Below are positions 53,510 to 62,071 of a stretch of 64,000 nt of DNA, piece after piece (within the stretch, counting starts at the first letter, position 1; each line of letters starts with the position of its first letter). A model generated the notes under the pieces. It ran no database searches. It had not been told where the DNA came from and saw only the letters and a program-made list of their open reading frames with translations. The position numbers and the translations under genes are program-made. The DNA lies in the NCBI RefSeq assembly GCF_030056815.1, contig NZ_JASHKR010000009.1, forward strand, positions 62,001 to 126,000. The letters are read 5' to 3'. This DNA is from Rhodococcus sp. IEGM 1379. Lineage in GTDB: Bacteria; Actinomycetota; Actinomycetes; Mycobacteriales; Mycobacteriaceae.

Positions 53510-54853
53510 TTACCAGACGCGGGCAGTGATTCCGAATGTGGCGAGGGATAGTAAGGCTTGCTCGCGCAGTGCGCTGGCGTCGACGACTTCGAAACTTACC
53601 AGGGACATCGTGTACGTGGTGCCGATTCGGCAAAGGTATCCGGAGATTCGGGTGGATGTGCTGTTCAACTGCGAGGTCGTCGCGCCGGGATGGACCGCGC
53701 GGAGAGCCAATCCAATGGTGGGATGTCCGTCGAACGCGCTGATGTCTACCGTTCCGATGTTGGAACACAAGGCATCTCGCTGTCCGGGGCCGTCGGCCAA
53801 GCGGTGGGCGAGACGATCCGGAACCACCTGTAGAAGTTCGGCGGGGAAACCGGCGGGGCTGGACATCGGGGGAGACGCGAAGGCTTCTCGGCACAGCCTG
53901 CGGATCTCGGCGAGAGTAGTAAGGGGAGTGAGTGGGACGGCGACCATGGCGACGGCATTGTCTACCGACGTGATCGTGGTATCCGGGTCCTTCACGACTC
54001 TGACATTCATCGGAACGCTGAGTGTTACTGTGCCGGTTTCATTCTCGCGCCGGGCCAGGTGACCTACGCACGCCAGGAGCAAGCTGTTGGGGGTGCCGCC
54101 GGCCGTGCTTGCGGCCTCGTCCCACAGCGCTGCGTCGATCTCCACGACTGCGCTGCTCATCCGGTGACGATCCGGACCGCGAGTGGCGGCAGGCGATGCA
54201 CCTAATCCGCGAAGTTCTGCCCGGCGTGCCGGACTGACGATCAGTCCGAAGACAGCGCGGGTAAGCCCACGCAGAACCCGCGCCGTTGTTGCCACCGCAT
54301 CAGCACGGTCGGACACCGGGGCCGAATCGACAGGTGCTGAGCTTGTTCGATTCATGGCGTCGTGCAGGGCGTTGATCAACCCCCGAGCATCGGCGAGGAC
54401 ATGGGAGCACGTCACGGAAACAACAGTTCCGCCGTCGGAATCAAGCGTTGCGGCGACGCGCCAACCGGGGCCGCGTTCGGGATCGAGCGTGACCAAGGCT
54501 TGGGCGTCGGCCCATTCGATCACTTGCTCGACAGGAACAGGCTCCGAACGGAAACTGAGCGGGTACCGGCTTGTGTCGACGATGAACTCCGGGCGAGCGC
54601 CGGGCAACCGTGGACGACGTACTCGCCGACCGAGCGGTCCGGATGCTATTCGATCGCACAACTGCTCGAGGGCAGCTGCGTCGACGACGCCGTCGGTACG
54701 CCAGAGCCCCTGCATCACTATCGGCAGACCGAGACCACGATGGGTCCACAGAAACATCTCGTCGATGACACTCAGGCGTGATCCCACCTCCGAAGTGTAG
54801 GTGGGAGGGATTGGACCAGCAGGTTCTGGCAGAGGGGCTGCAGTACGGCGCAT
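53510..54853 (-). CDS. Condensation-domain/WES-like acyltransferase
   Basis: A protein of about 447 residues related to NRPS condensation domains, PapA and wax-ester synthases. LSVIDEMFLWTHRGLG near the start and the active-site region VTCSHVLADARGL (SHxxxDA in place of HHxxxDG; the second His and the Asp are kept) support this. The Gly after Asp is Ala, so activity may be altered. LSVPMNVRV and SNIGTVDISAF are typical of the C-terminal lobe. ATG 54853 is my choice; an upstream ATG at 55036 would run into the divergent gene. It may esterify a lipid. Confidence 0.72.
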   Translation of the reverse strand: MRRTAAPLPEPAGPIPPTYTSEVGSRLSVIDEMFLWTHRGLGLPIVMQGLWRTDGVVDAAALEQLCDRIASGPLGRRVRRPRLPGARPEFIVDTSRYPLSFRSEPVPVEQVIEWADAQALVTLDPERGPGWRVAATLDSDGGTVVSVTCSHVLADARGLINALHDAMNRTSSAPVDSAPVSDRADAVATTARVLRGLTRAVFGLIVSPARRAELRGLGASPAATRGPDRHRMSSAVVEIDAALWDEAASTAGGTPNSLLLACVGHLARRENETGTVTLSVPMNVRVVKDPDTTITSVDNAVAMVAVPLTPLTTLAEIRRLCREAFASPPMSSPAGFPAELLQVVPDRLAHRLADGPGQRDALCSNIGTVDISAFDGHPTIGLALRAVHPGATTSQLNSTSTRISGYLCRIGTTYTMSLVSFEVVDASALREQALLSLATFGITARVW

Positions 54854-54923
54854 ACTGGTGTTTAACGCAGCAGGGTTTGATGCAGCTGGTTTCGGATACA
54901 GCAGTTCGAAGGGCAGGGCTGTC

Positions 54924-55736
54924 ATGGTCAGTGTCGAGAAATGGGCGATGTGGGATTCCGCCGTCGAGGTGGATGTCACTGAAGGCGATGCGCTGCCCAC
55001 TGCGCACGCATTGATCGCCGCTGCCATCGAGGACACCGAAGCCGTCTGCGACCTCCGGCGCGGAGATGCCGAAATTCACGCCGTCAATCTTGCTCAAGGC
55101 ACGCCGGTGAAAGTCACCCGACGTATGTCGGCATTGCTGCGCTCGGCGCTGTGGGCAGCCCGGATGACAGCCGGTGAGGTGAATCCGTTGGCCGACAATT
55201 TTTCGGAGGACGAATCAATTCCCCCAGTGCATCCGACGCCCACGTTCGAGGACGTGCAACTGGACGGCGACGTTGTGTACGCGCCGTGGGGTGCCTCCTT
55301 CGACATCACCGGAGTTGCGAAGGCGGACACTGTGGATCGGGCGGCACAAACCGTCGCGGCAGAACTGCAGTGTGGGGTCGCCGTGCGGATCGGGGACGTG
55401 ATTGCCACAGCTGGGCACGCCCCGGCCGGTGGTTGGCAGATTCCGGTGCCGGGCGGCGAGGAAGTGGAATTGAGCAACGGAACGGCGATGGCAACGGCGC
55501 ATGCTCCCGATGCACCCTCGTGGCAGCCGCATGAAGCTCGTCCGTCAACCGAATGGGTTCAAGTGTCGGTGATCGCAGACGATGCGGTGTGGGCATATGC
55601 CGCCAGTGAGGCAGCGCTGGTAAGGGGAATCAGCGCGATCATTTGGGTTGAACAACAAGGGCTTCGGGCTCGGCTGGTGGACCGCTCCGGGCGTGTTTAC
55701 ACCACCGAGAACTGGTTCGGGCCAGCCGCAGCGTGA
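54924..55736 (+). CDS. ApbE-like FAD:protein FMN transferase family protein
   Basis: A 270-residue protein with an ApbE-like fold: EGDALPTAHALIAAAIEDTEAVCD, then RRMSALLRSALWAARMTAGEVNPL, and FDITGVAKADTVDRAAQTV, the ApbE 'D...KG...D' segment with Ala replacing Gly. C-terminal TSG-like residues are not clear. ApbE enzymes attach FMN to proteins in flavin-based respiratory complexes. No such partner lies nearby and no lipoprotein signal is seen. ATG 54924 follows GAAGGGCAGGG. Divergent from the acyltransferase. Confidence 0.68.
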   Translation: MVSVEKWAMWDSAVEVDVTEGDALPTAHALIAAAIEDTEAVCDLRRGDAEIHAVNLAQGTPVKVTRRMSALLRSALWAARMTAGEVNPLADNFSEDESIPPVHPTPTFEDVQLDGDVVYAPWGASFDITGVAKADTVDRAAQTVAAELQCGVAVRIGDVIATAGHAPAGGWQIPVPGGEEVELSNGTAMATAHAPDAPSWQPHEARPSTEWVQVSVIADDAVWAYAASEAALVRGISAIIWVEQQGLRARLVDRSGRVYTTENWFGPAAA

Positions 55737-55752
55737 CCGCTCAGGCCTCCAA

Positions 55753-57408
55753 TCAGGCCCGGCCTCGCTGATGGCGGTACCACTCGACTAGTGCGTCGGT
55801 GGACGTGTCGCCGAGGTCGGCCGGAGGATCCTCCGAGGAGAGCGCAGGCCCGAGTTCCAAGGCTTGTGTCTTACCGAGTTCGACGCCCCACTGATCAAAC
55901 GGATTGACGCCCCACACCGCACCTTCGACAAAAACCTGATGCTCGTAGAGGGCGATCAACTGCCCGACCACCGACGGCGTGAGTTCTTTGGCCAGGATGG
56001 TGGTGGTAGGACGGTTACCCGGCATCACCTTGTGCGGCACCAACTCCGGGGGCGTGCCCTCGGCCGCGATTTCCTCTGCCGTCTTGCCGAACGCCAGAAC
56101 CTTAGTCTGCGCAAAGAAGTTGCTCATCAAGAGGTCGTGCATGGAACCCGTGCCGTCAGCGGTGGGTAGGTCATCCGTGGATTCTGCAAAACCGATGAAA
56201 TCGGCAGGCACCAGCCATGTTCCCTGATGAAGCAGTTGATAGAAGGCGTGCTGGCCGTTGGTTCCCGGCTCGCCCCAGAAGATTTCGCCCGTCGAGGTTG
56301 TGACGGGGGTCCCGTCGGCGCGCACGGACTTACCGTTGGATTCCATGGTCAACTGCTGCAAATATGCCGGAAAGCGCAGCAGGTCATTGGAATATGGCAG
56401 TACAGCGCGTGATTGCGCGCCGAAGAAGTTGGAGTACCAGAGGCCGATCAACCCGAGAAGTACGGGCGCATTCTCCTCGAGCGGCCGAGTACGGAAATGC
56501 GTGTCGATTTGGTGGAAACCGTCGAGGAACTCGGCGAAGCGCTCCGGCCCGACAGCGCACATGACGGACAATCCGATCGAGGAGTCGACGGAGTACCGGC
56601 CGCCCACCCAATCCCAGAAACCGAACATGTTGGCTGTGTCGATGCCGAATTCCGAAACTCGTTCGGCCTCCGTGGACACTGCGACGAAGTGCTGTGCGAC
56701 AGCGGCGGCATCGTCACTGCCGAGACCGGCAAACAGCCACCGCTTGGCGGCAGTGGCATTGGTCAATGTCTCGAGAGTGGAGAAGGTCTTGGACGCCACG
56801 ATGAACAACGTTGTCTCGGCATCCAGATCGGCGAGCTGCCCGACCAGATCCACCGGATCGATATTGGACACGAAGTGGACGCTGATGCCGGCGTCGGCGT
56901 AATGCCGCAGGGCGCGGTACACCATGACCGGGCCCAGATCGGATCCACCGATACCGATGTTGACGATCGTGCGGATGCGCTTACCCGTCGAGCCGGTCCA
57001 CTCCCCGTTGCGGACGCGATCGGCAAACGAGCCCATTGCGTCCAGAACCTCGTGAACGTCGGCCACGACATCTTGGCCGTCGACAGTGAGCGCCGCATCC
57101 CGGGGCAGTCGCAGCGCGGTGTGCAGCGCAGCGCGGTCCTCGGACGTATTGATGTGATCGCCCGCAAACAAGGCGTCACGGCGCGATTCGACACCTGCTG
57201 TACGAGCCAGATCGATCAACAGATCCAGAGTCTCGCGACTGACGCGGTGCTTGCTGTAATCGATATGAAGATCACCGGCATCAACCGTCAATTCGGTGCC
57301 ACGCGCAGGATCGTCGCGAAAGAGTTCACGTAGGTGAACGGCTTCGAAATCGGCGTGATGAGCGCGCAGTTTCTGCCAGGCTGAAGTTCCGGTGATGTCA
57401 GTGCTCAC
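55753..57408 (-). CDS. pgi: Glucose-6-phosphate isomerase
   Basis: It interconverts glucose-6-P and fructose-6-P in glycolysis and gluconeogenesis. The 551-residue protein contains both family signatures: [14 protein letters not shown] and [13 protein letters not shown], plus [13 protein letters not shown] for sugar-phosphate binding. I choose GTG 57408 ([10 protein letters not shown]); an ATG at 57429 is seven codons upstream. It follows chorismate mutase on the same strand after 65 bp, the order also seen in mycobacteria. Confidence 0.97.
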   Translation of the reverse strand: MSTDITGTSAWQKLRAHHADFEAVHLRELFRDDPARGTELTVDAGDLHIDYSKHRVSRETLDLLIDLARTAGVESRRDALFAGDHINTSEDRAALHTALRLPRDAALTVDGQDVVADVHEVLDAMGSFADRVRNGEWTGSTGKRIRTIVNIGIGGSDLGPVMVYRALRHYADAGISVHFVSNIDPVDLVGQLADLDAETTLFIVASKTFSTLETLTNATAAKRWLFAGLGSDDAAAVAQHFVAVSTEAERVSEFGIDTANMFGFWDWVGGRYSVDSSIGLSVMCAVGPERFAEFLDGFHQIDTHFRTRPLEENAPVLLGLIGLWYSNFFGAQSRAVLPYSNDLLRFPAYLQQLTMESNGKSVRADGTPVTTSTGEIFWGEPGTNGQHAFYQLLHQGTWLVPADFIGFAESTDDLPTADGTGSMHDLLMSNFFAQTKVLAFGKTAEEIAAEGTPPELVPHKVMPGNRPTTTILAKELTPSVVGQLIALYEHQVFVEGAVWGVNPFDQWGVELGKTQALELGPALSSEDPPADLGDTSTDALVEWYRHQRGRA

Positions 57409-57473
57409 AATTATCGACTTTAGTGGCACGGTCTGGAAACTTCTGGACGAGTCTCGCTGACTGCCGGAGGGCG

Positions 57474-57782
57474 CTAGTGTCCCAAGCGTCCGCGGCCGAG
57501 GCGAAGGAGCAACATGGCGAGCGTGTGGCCTTCTTGGCCCAACTCGTTGAAGCGCTCGAGTACCTTCATTTCACGGCTGTGAACCAGGCGCGGTCCACCC
57601 GACGCCATCCGGGTACGGCCGATGATCTGTGAGACCTCGGAACGGCGCTTGATAGCCGCGAGGATCTCGGCGTCGAGTCGGTCAATTTCCTTGCGAAGTT
57701 CGTTGATCTCGGCTTCGCTGCGCGGAACCTCGACGTCACTCGGAGTGGCATTTCCCTCGGGTGCTGCTGCCTGGGTGCTCAT
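57474..57782 (-). CDS. Intracellular chorismate mutase (AroQ type)
   Basis: It rearranges chorismate to prephenate for Phe and Tyr synthesis. The 102-residue all-helical protein closely follows M. tuberculosis Rv0948c: [22 protein letters not shown], then [21 protein letters not shown] and the C-terminal [12 protein letters not shown] that the DAHP synthase partner activates in mycobacteria. The family has low activity alone. Start ATG 57782 follows GGAGACGA. Upstream lies a long leader with an intrinsic terminator (57858-57925). Confidence 0.95.
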   Translation of the reverse strand: MSTQAAAPEGNATPSDVEVPRSEAEINELRKEIDRLDAEILAAIKRRSEVSQIIGRTRMASGGPRLVHSREMKVLERFNELGQEGHTLAMLLLRLGRGRLGH

Positions 57783-57857
57783 GAGTATTCGTCTCCTCTT
57801 TCTACTGCGTGGATCGTGTTGTCGGCTCGGGTCGTTACCGATCCAGGTGCACGGACG

Positions 57858-57925
57858 AAAAAAGCCCCGGATCCGATTCGGACCAGAGGCAGGTGAGCAG
57901 TTCGGTTCACGTCCACCGGGGTCCG
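57858..57925 (-). promoter_or_regulatory. Possible transcription attenuator before chorismate mutase
   Basis: On the minus strand, CCCCGG (57921-57916) can pair with CCGGGG (57870-57865), which is followed after one base by six T's: a terminator. The same 5' segment, as CGGACC (57925-57920), can instead pair with GGTCCG (57884-57879), which would prevent the terminator. Two exclusive structures of this kind are characteristic of attenuators. It lies about 75 bp before the chorismate mutase start, within 57783-58157, which holds no gene. Folding was done by eye only. Confidence 0.5.
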
Positions 57926-58157
57926 GCGCACGTAAAGTATCGCCCCACCGGGCTGACAGCGTCAGCTGGGGTGTTAGGTACGGCGAGGCTGAACATAGCG
58001 TCCAGTTTGCCATGTCGGGTACTTCAGTTCCAAGTGCTGACGGTCACGATGTGGAGAGCGGCGCGACGGGTGCTGTCCCGTCGAGGCGTGACCTTGTCCA
58101 CCTGTCGGCGCATGCATTGATACTTCTGTCGGTAGACGCAGGTAGCGTGGACAGGCG

Positions 58158-60716
58158 ATGAACACGTATCCAGCTCTCGGTGAGCAAGGTGGCCTTTTCG
58201 AGCACGGTGACTACTCCCAACAGGACCCTCACCAGCAGGGTCATTCGCCTCGGCAGGGCTATTCCCAGCAGCACGGAACGCACCAGCCTGAAGGCGGCTC
58301 GGCCACCGAGGCACTCCTCGATGGGCTCAATCCGCAGCAACGCGAAGCCGTTGTACATGCCGGCTCGCCGCTGCTGATCGTCGCGGGCGCGGGCTCGGGC
58401 AAGACCGCGGTGCTGACGCGTCGGATCGCCTACCTGTTGGCCGAGCGCGGTGTCACACCGGGACAGATTCTTGCCATCACCTTCACCAACAAGGCTGCAG
58501 CCGAGATGCGTGAGCGCGTGGCCGGGTTGGTCGGGCCGCGAGCCAACAGCATGTGGGTGTCCACGTTTCACTCGAGTTGTGTGCGAATTCTGCGCGCTCA
58601 GGCAGCGTTGATTCCTGGCCTCAACTCCAACTTCTCCATCTACGACGCCGACGATTCACGTCGACTGCTCACGATGATCTCCAAGGATCTCGAGCTCGAT
58701 ACCAAGCGATTCACCGCCAGGTTGCTTGCGACGCACATCTCCAACCTCAAGAACGAGCTGATCGATCCCGAGGAAGCCGTCGCAGCCGCCAATCAGGATC
58801 CGGCGGAATTGCCGCGCCTGGTGGCCAAGGTCTACGGGCATTATCAGCAGCGCCTGCGCTCTGCCAATGCTCTCGACTTCGACGACCTCATCGGCGAAAC
58901 CGTTGATCTGCTGCAGAACTTTCCTCAGATCACCGAGTACTACCGCCGACGCTTCCGTCACGTACTCGTCGACGAATACCAGGACACCAACCACGCCCAG
59001 TACATGCTGGTGCGTGAACTGGTCGGTGGCGCAGGCGAATCCGATCACGCTGTTGCGCCGGCCGAACTGTGTGTGGTCGGCGACGCCGATCAGTCGATCT
59101 ACGCTTTCCGCGGCGCAACCATCCGCAACATCGAGCAGTTCGAGCACGACTACCCGGACGCGCGCACCATTCTGCTGGAGCAGAATTACCGCTCTACGCA
59201 GAATATTCTGTCGGCTGCCAACGCCGTCATCTCGAAGAACACGGGCCGACGAGAGAAGCGGTTGTGGACCGATTCCGGTGAAGGCGAACTGATCGTCGGA
59301 TATGTTGCGGACAACGAGCACGACGAGGCATCGTTTGTCGCGTCCGAGATCGATCGTCTGGTCGACAACGGCGATGCAAAGTTCTCTGATGTCGCAGTCT
59401 TTTACCGCACCAACAACTCTTCGCGTGCACTCGAAGAAATCTTCATCCGCCTCGGTGTGCCGTACAAGATCGTCGGCGGCGTTCGGTTCTACGAGCGCAA
59501 GGAAGTTCGCGATATCGTCGCCTACCTGCGCGTGCTTGCCAATGAAGACGACACAGTGAGCCTGCGTCGTATCCTCAATACTCCGCGCCGCGGAATCGGC
59601 GACCGCGCCGAAGCCTGCGTAGCCGTGCACTCCGAGCATCGCAACATCAGCTTTGCGGCAGCACTTCGCGACGCAGCGGAAGGCAAAGTTGCACTGCTCA
59701 ATACGCGGTCGCAGAAGGCCATAGTTGCATTCATCGACATGATGGACGGCCTGCGGGCGATGCTGCCGATCGAATCTGCCGACGGCGCAGAATCTTCGGA
59801 GCTCGGTGACATCGGCGAAATAGCCGAGGCAGTTCTCGAGCGCAGTGGTTATCGCGCCGAACTTGCCGCCAGCAGCGACCCGCAGGACGGCACCAGGCTC
59901 GACAACCTCAATGAACTCGTCAGCGTGGCAAGAGAATTCAGTTCCGATGCGCGCAATGCCGCCGGGCTGATCGACCCGGACGACGAGGAAACTGCGGCAA
60001 TGCGTGAAGGTGAACCGGATCCGGGTTCGCTGGCCGCGTTCCTCGAACGAGTGTCGTTGGTGGCCGATGCGGATCAGTTGCCCGACTCCGACGAAGGCGT
60101 CGTCACAATGATGACGCTGCACACTGCCAAGGGGCTCGAGTTTCCGGTCGTCTTCGTAACCGGTTGGGAGGACGGCCAATTCCCGCACATGCGTGCCCTC
60201 GGTGACCCGGCAGAACTCTCGGAGGAACGACGCCTCGCCTACGTCGGCATCACCCGCGCCCGGCAGCGGTTGTACCTCACGCGAGCGATCATGCGCTCCG
60301 CCTGGGGGCAGCCGATCCAGAACCCGGCCTCACGGTTCATCAGCGAAATTCCCGAAGACCTGATCAACTGGCGTCGCGAAGACCCGGGTATGGGTATGAG
60401 CGGTGGATTCGGGAGTGGTCGGCCTGGTTATGGTAGCGGCGGTCAGAATCAAGGCGGCGGATACGGCAACAAGAGTGGTGGGTACGGAAGTACTTCCCGA
60501 AACGATGCCCCCGCACCCACTTTCGGTGCCGCGCGCGGACGCAACAACAACCTGGTTCTTGCTGTGGGCGATCGCGTCAACCATGACAAGTACGGACTGG
60601 GCAGAGTTCTCGAGACGAAGGGAACCGGCCCGACCGCGACGGTGACCATCGACTTCGGTAGCGCCGGAAAGGTGCGTCTGATGCTCATTGGCGGCGTGCC
60701 GATGGTCAAGCTGTAG
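58158..60716 (+). CDS. uvrD1: ATP-dependent DNA helicase UvrD1/PcrA
   Basis: A superfamily 1 3'-5' helicase (852 residues) for nucleotide excision repair and recombination control. All motifs are present: LNPQQREAV (Q), AGAGSGKTAVL (I), VLVDEYQDTNH (II), GDADQSIYAFRGA (III), VTMMTLHTAKGLEFPVVF (V) and YVGITRARQRLYL (VI). A Gln/His-rich N-terminal extension of about 50 residues, a Gly-rich stretch near 740-780, and a Tudor-like C-terminus (GDRVNHDKYGLGRVL) follow the mycobacterial UvrD1 plan, whose C-terminus binds Ku. Divergent from chorismate mutase. Confidence 0.96.
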   Translation: MNTYPALGEQGGLFEHGDYSQQDPHQQGHSPRQGYSQQHGTHQPEGGSATEALLDGLNPQQREAVVHAGSPLLIVAGAGSGKTAVLTRRIAYLLAERGVTPGQILAITFTNKAAAEMRERVAGLVGPRANSMWVSTFHSSCVRILRAQAALIPGLNSNFSIYDADDSRRLLTMISKDLELDTKRFTARLLATHISNLKNELIDPEEAVAAANQDPAELPRLVAKVYGHYQQRLRSANALDFDDLIGETVDLLQNFPQITEYYRRRFRHVLVDEYQDTNHAQYMLVRELVGGAGESDHAVAPAELCVVGDADQSIYAFRGATIRNIEQFEHDYPDARTILLEQNYRSTQNILSAANAVISKNTGRREKRLWTDSGEGELIVGYVADNEHDEASFVASEIDRLVDNGDAKFSDVAVFYRTNNSSRALEEIFIRLGVPYKIVGGVRFYERKEVRDIVAYLRVLANEDDTVSLRRILNTPRRGIGDRAEACVAVHSEHRNISFAAALRDAAEGKVALLNTRSQKAIVAFIDMMDGLRAMLPIESADGAESSELGDIGEIAEAVLERSGYRAELAASSDPQDGTRLDNLNELVSVAREFSSDARNAAGLIDPDDEETAAMREGEPDPGSLAAFLERVSLVADADQLPDSDEGVVTMMTLHTAKGLEFPVVFVTGWEDGQFPHMRALGDPAELSEERRLAYVGITRARQRLYLTRAIMRSAWGQPIQNPASRFISEIPEDLINWRREDPGMGMSGGFGSGRPGYGSGGQNQGGGYGNKSGGYGSTSRNDAPAPTFGAARGRNNNLVLAVGDRVNHDKYGLGRVLETKGTGPTATVTIDFGSAGKVRLMLIGGVPMVKL

Positions 60717-60742
60717 AAACAAGGGCCGGGAAGCCTGAGAAA

Positions 60743-60783
60743 CACTTTCGGCCCGCACCTCGAGAAGGTGCGGGCCGAAAGTG
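60743..60783. terminator. 18-bp perfect hairpin between uvrD1 and M23 gene
   Basis: CACTTTCGGCCCGCACCT (60743-60760) is exactly inverted at 60766-60783 with a 5-nt loop. It sits between two convergent stops, 27 bp and 18 bp away, and can serve both genes. Confidence 0.85.
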
Positions 60784-60800
60784 CTAAGAACTGGAGTGAG

Positions 60801-61838
60801 CTAGTCCTGCTCGATACCCAGGCTGATGCCGCGTGAGGCGAGCCAGGGGAGCGGATCGATCTTGTTCTCGCCTGCGAGGTGAACCTCGAAGTGCAGGTGC
60901 GGTCCGGTGGAGAAGCCGCGGTTACCGACGGTTGCGATCTGATCGCCGGCCATGACGTGCTGGCCGACCGTGACGACCGAGGTGTCGATGTGACCGTAGA
61001 CGGTGATGGTGCCGTCGGCATGCTGCAGGCGAACCCACATTCCGAAGCCGGAAGCCGGGCCGGAGTCGATGACGGTGCCGTCGGCGACTGCGACGATCGG
61101 AGTTCCGATGGGTGCCGCGATGTCGACGCCGGCATGCAGCGTGCCCCAGCGGCTACCGAAGTTGGATGTGAAGGTTCCGTTGGCGGGAAGAACGAACAGC
61201 GGGCGACGGGCAGCGGATTCGCGCGCTGCGCGCTCTTCGCTGTAACGCTGGCCCTTGGCAAGGAGATTGCTGAACTGCGACAGGTCGGTGGGTGCCGCGA
61301 CGTTGAGTACCTGCGGCGCATCGGCTGCCGTTGTGAGGGATGCTGCGGCTGTGGGCGCGAACTGGGCGGCCTGCGGCTGCGCGGTGGTTGCGATCGCGGA
61401 GGACTCGTTGGCGAGTGCGACGTCCGAATGATCGACAGCGTTGGCGGAGCCATTGTTGACAACTGCCTGACCCGCTGCGACCACTGCGCCGGCGGCTACA
61501 GCGAGAACTGCGGCGCGGCCCTTCAGTGCGGACGGCGGGGTGGGGATGCGATGGGCGCCGGTGCGGCGAACCGGGGAGGTGACATCTACGGATGCGGCCG
61601 GGATGGAAGCGGGGACGCTGGTCACATCGGACTCGACGCTCTCGAAGTCTGCCGGAAAGGCATCTGCCGAGTCGGAATCTGACGATGTGGGGGAGGAGGT
61701 GCGAGTGAACATAATGGAAGAAATCTCAGAACTTTTGGTCTCGGTGTAACGCCGGGCCGAGTGCGTTGGATAAGAGGGCGTGACCTCGTCTTGTTCTGAT
61801 TCCGTGAACCTGCTGGTGGTGAACTGGCCGTGTCGCAT
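60801..61838 (-). CDS. Membrane-anchored or secreted M23 peptidase
   Basis: A 345-residue peptidoglycan metallopeptidase. ATG 61838 follows GAGGAGCG. A long hydrophilic head (about 1-105) precedes one hydrophobic segment (AAVLAVAAGAVVAAGQAVV), so it is either anchored or cleaved after that. A linker leads to the M23 domain (from about 215): SRWGTLHAGVDIAAPIGTP with first zinc ligands, and GPHLHFEVHL with HxH. It is placed like Rv0950c after uvrD1. Its domain is nearly the same as in the protein at 19326. A CRP-like site lies about 110 bp upstream. Confidence 0.9.
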   Translation of the reverse strand: MRHGQFTTSRFTESEQDEVTPSYPTHSARRYTETKSSEISSIMFTRTSSPTSSDSDSADAFPADFESVESDVTSVPASIPAASVDVTSPVRRTGAHRIPTPPSALKGRAAVLAVAAGAVVAAGQAVVNNGSANAVDHSDVALANESSAIATTAQPQAAQFAPTAAASLTTAADAPQVLNVAAPTDLSQFSNLLAKGQRYSEERAARESAARRPLFVLPANGTFTSNFGSRWGTLHAGVDIAAPIGTPIVAVADGTVIDSGPASGFGMWVRLQHADGTITVYGHIDTSVVTVGQHVMAGDQIATVGNRGFSTGPHLHFEVHLAGENKIDPLPWLASRGISLGIEQD

Positions 61839-61945
61839 GTGCCTGTTCGCTCCTCGGGATTCGTAATCAGTCTGTGACTTAGCTGGAGCAACGGTAACGA
61901 AATGGTTGCGACACGTGCAACCTCTAGAGCAAACGAGTCTCGGTT

Positions 61946-61961
61946 TGTGATGTGGCTCACA
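61946..61961. promoter_or_regulatory. CRP/GlxR-type site TGTGA-N6-TCACA
   Basis: TGTGATGTGGCTCACA is a perfect match to the CRP/GlxR consensus and extends one more pair on each side. It lies in the divergent region between the M23 peptidase (start 61838) and the membrane protein (start 62072), about 110 bp from each, and could regulate either. In M. tuberculosis and corynebacteria this type of site is bound by cAMP-responsive regulators. Confidence 0.8.
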
Positions 61962-62071
61962 ATCTGACCAGGCGAAACGTGTCTTCGGACAAATCAGACC
62001 AATTATCTCGTTTGACGATCGAGCGTGTCACAACCTGATTACCGGCCTGCGCACGCACTACCGTCGAGCGG

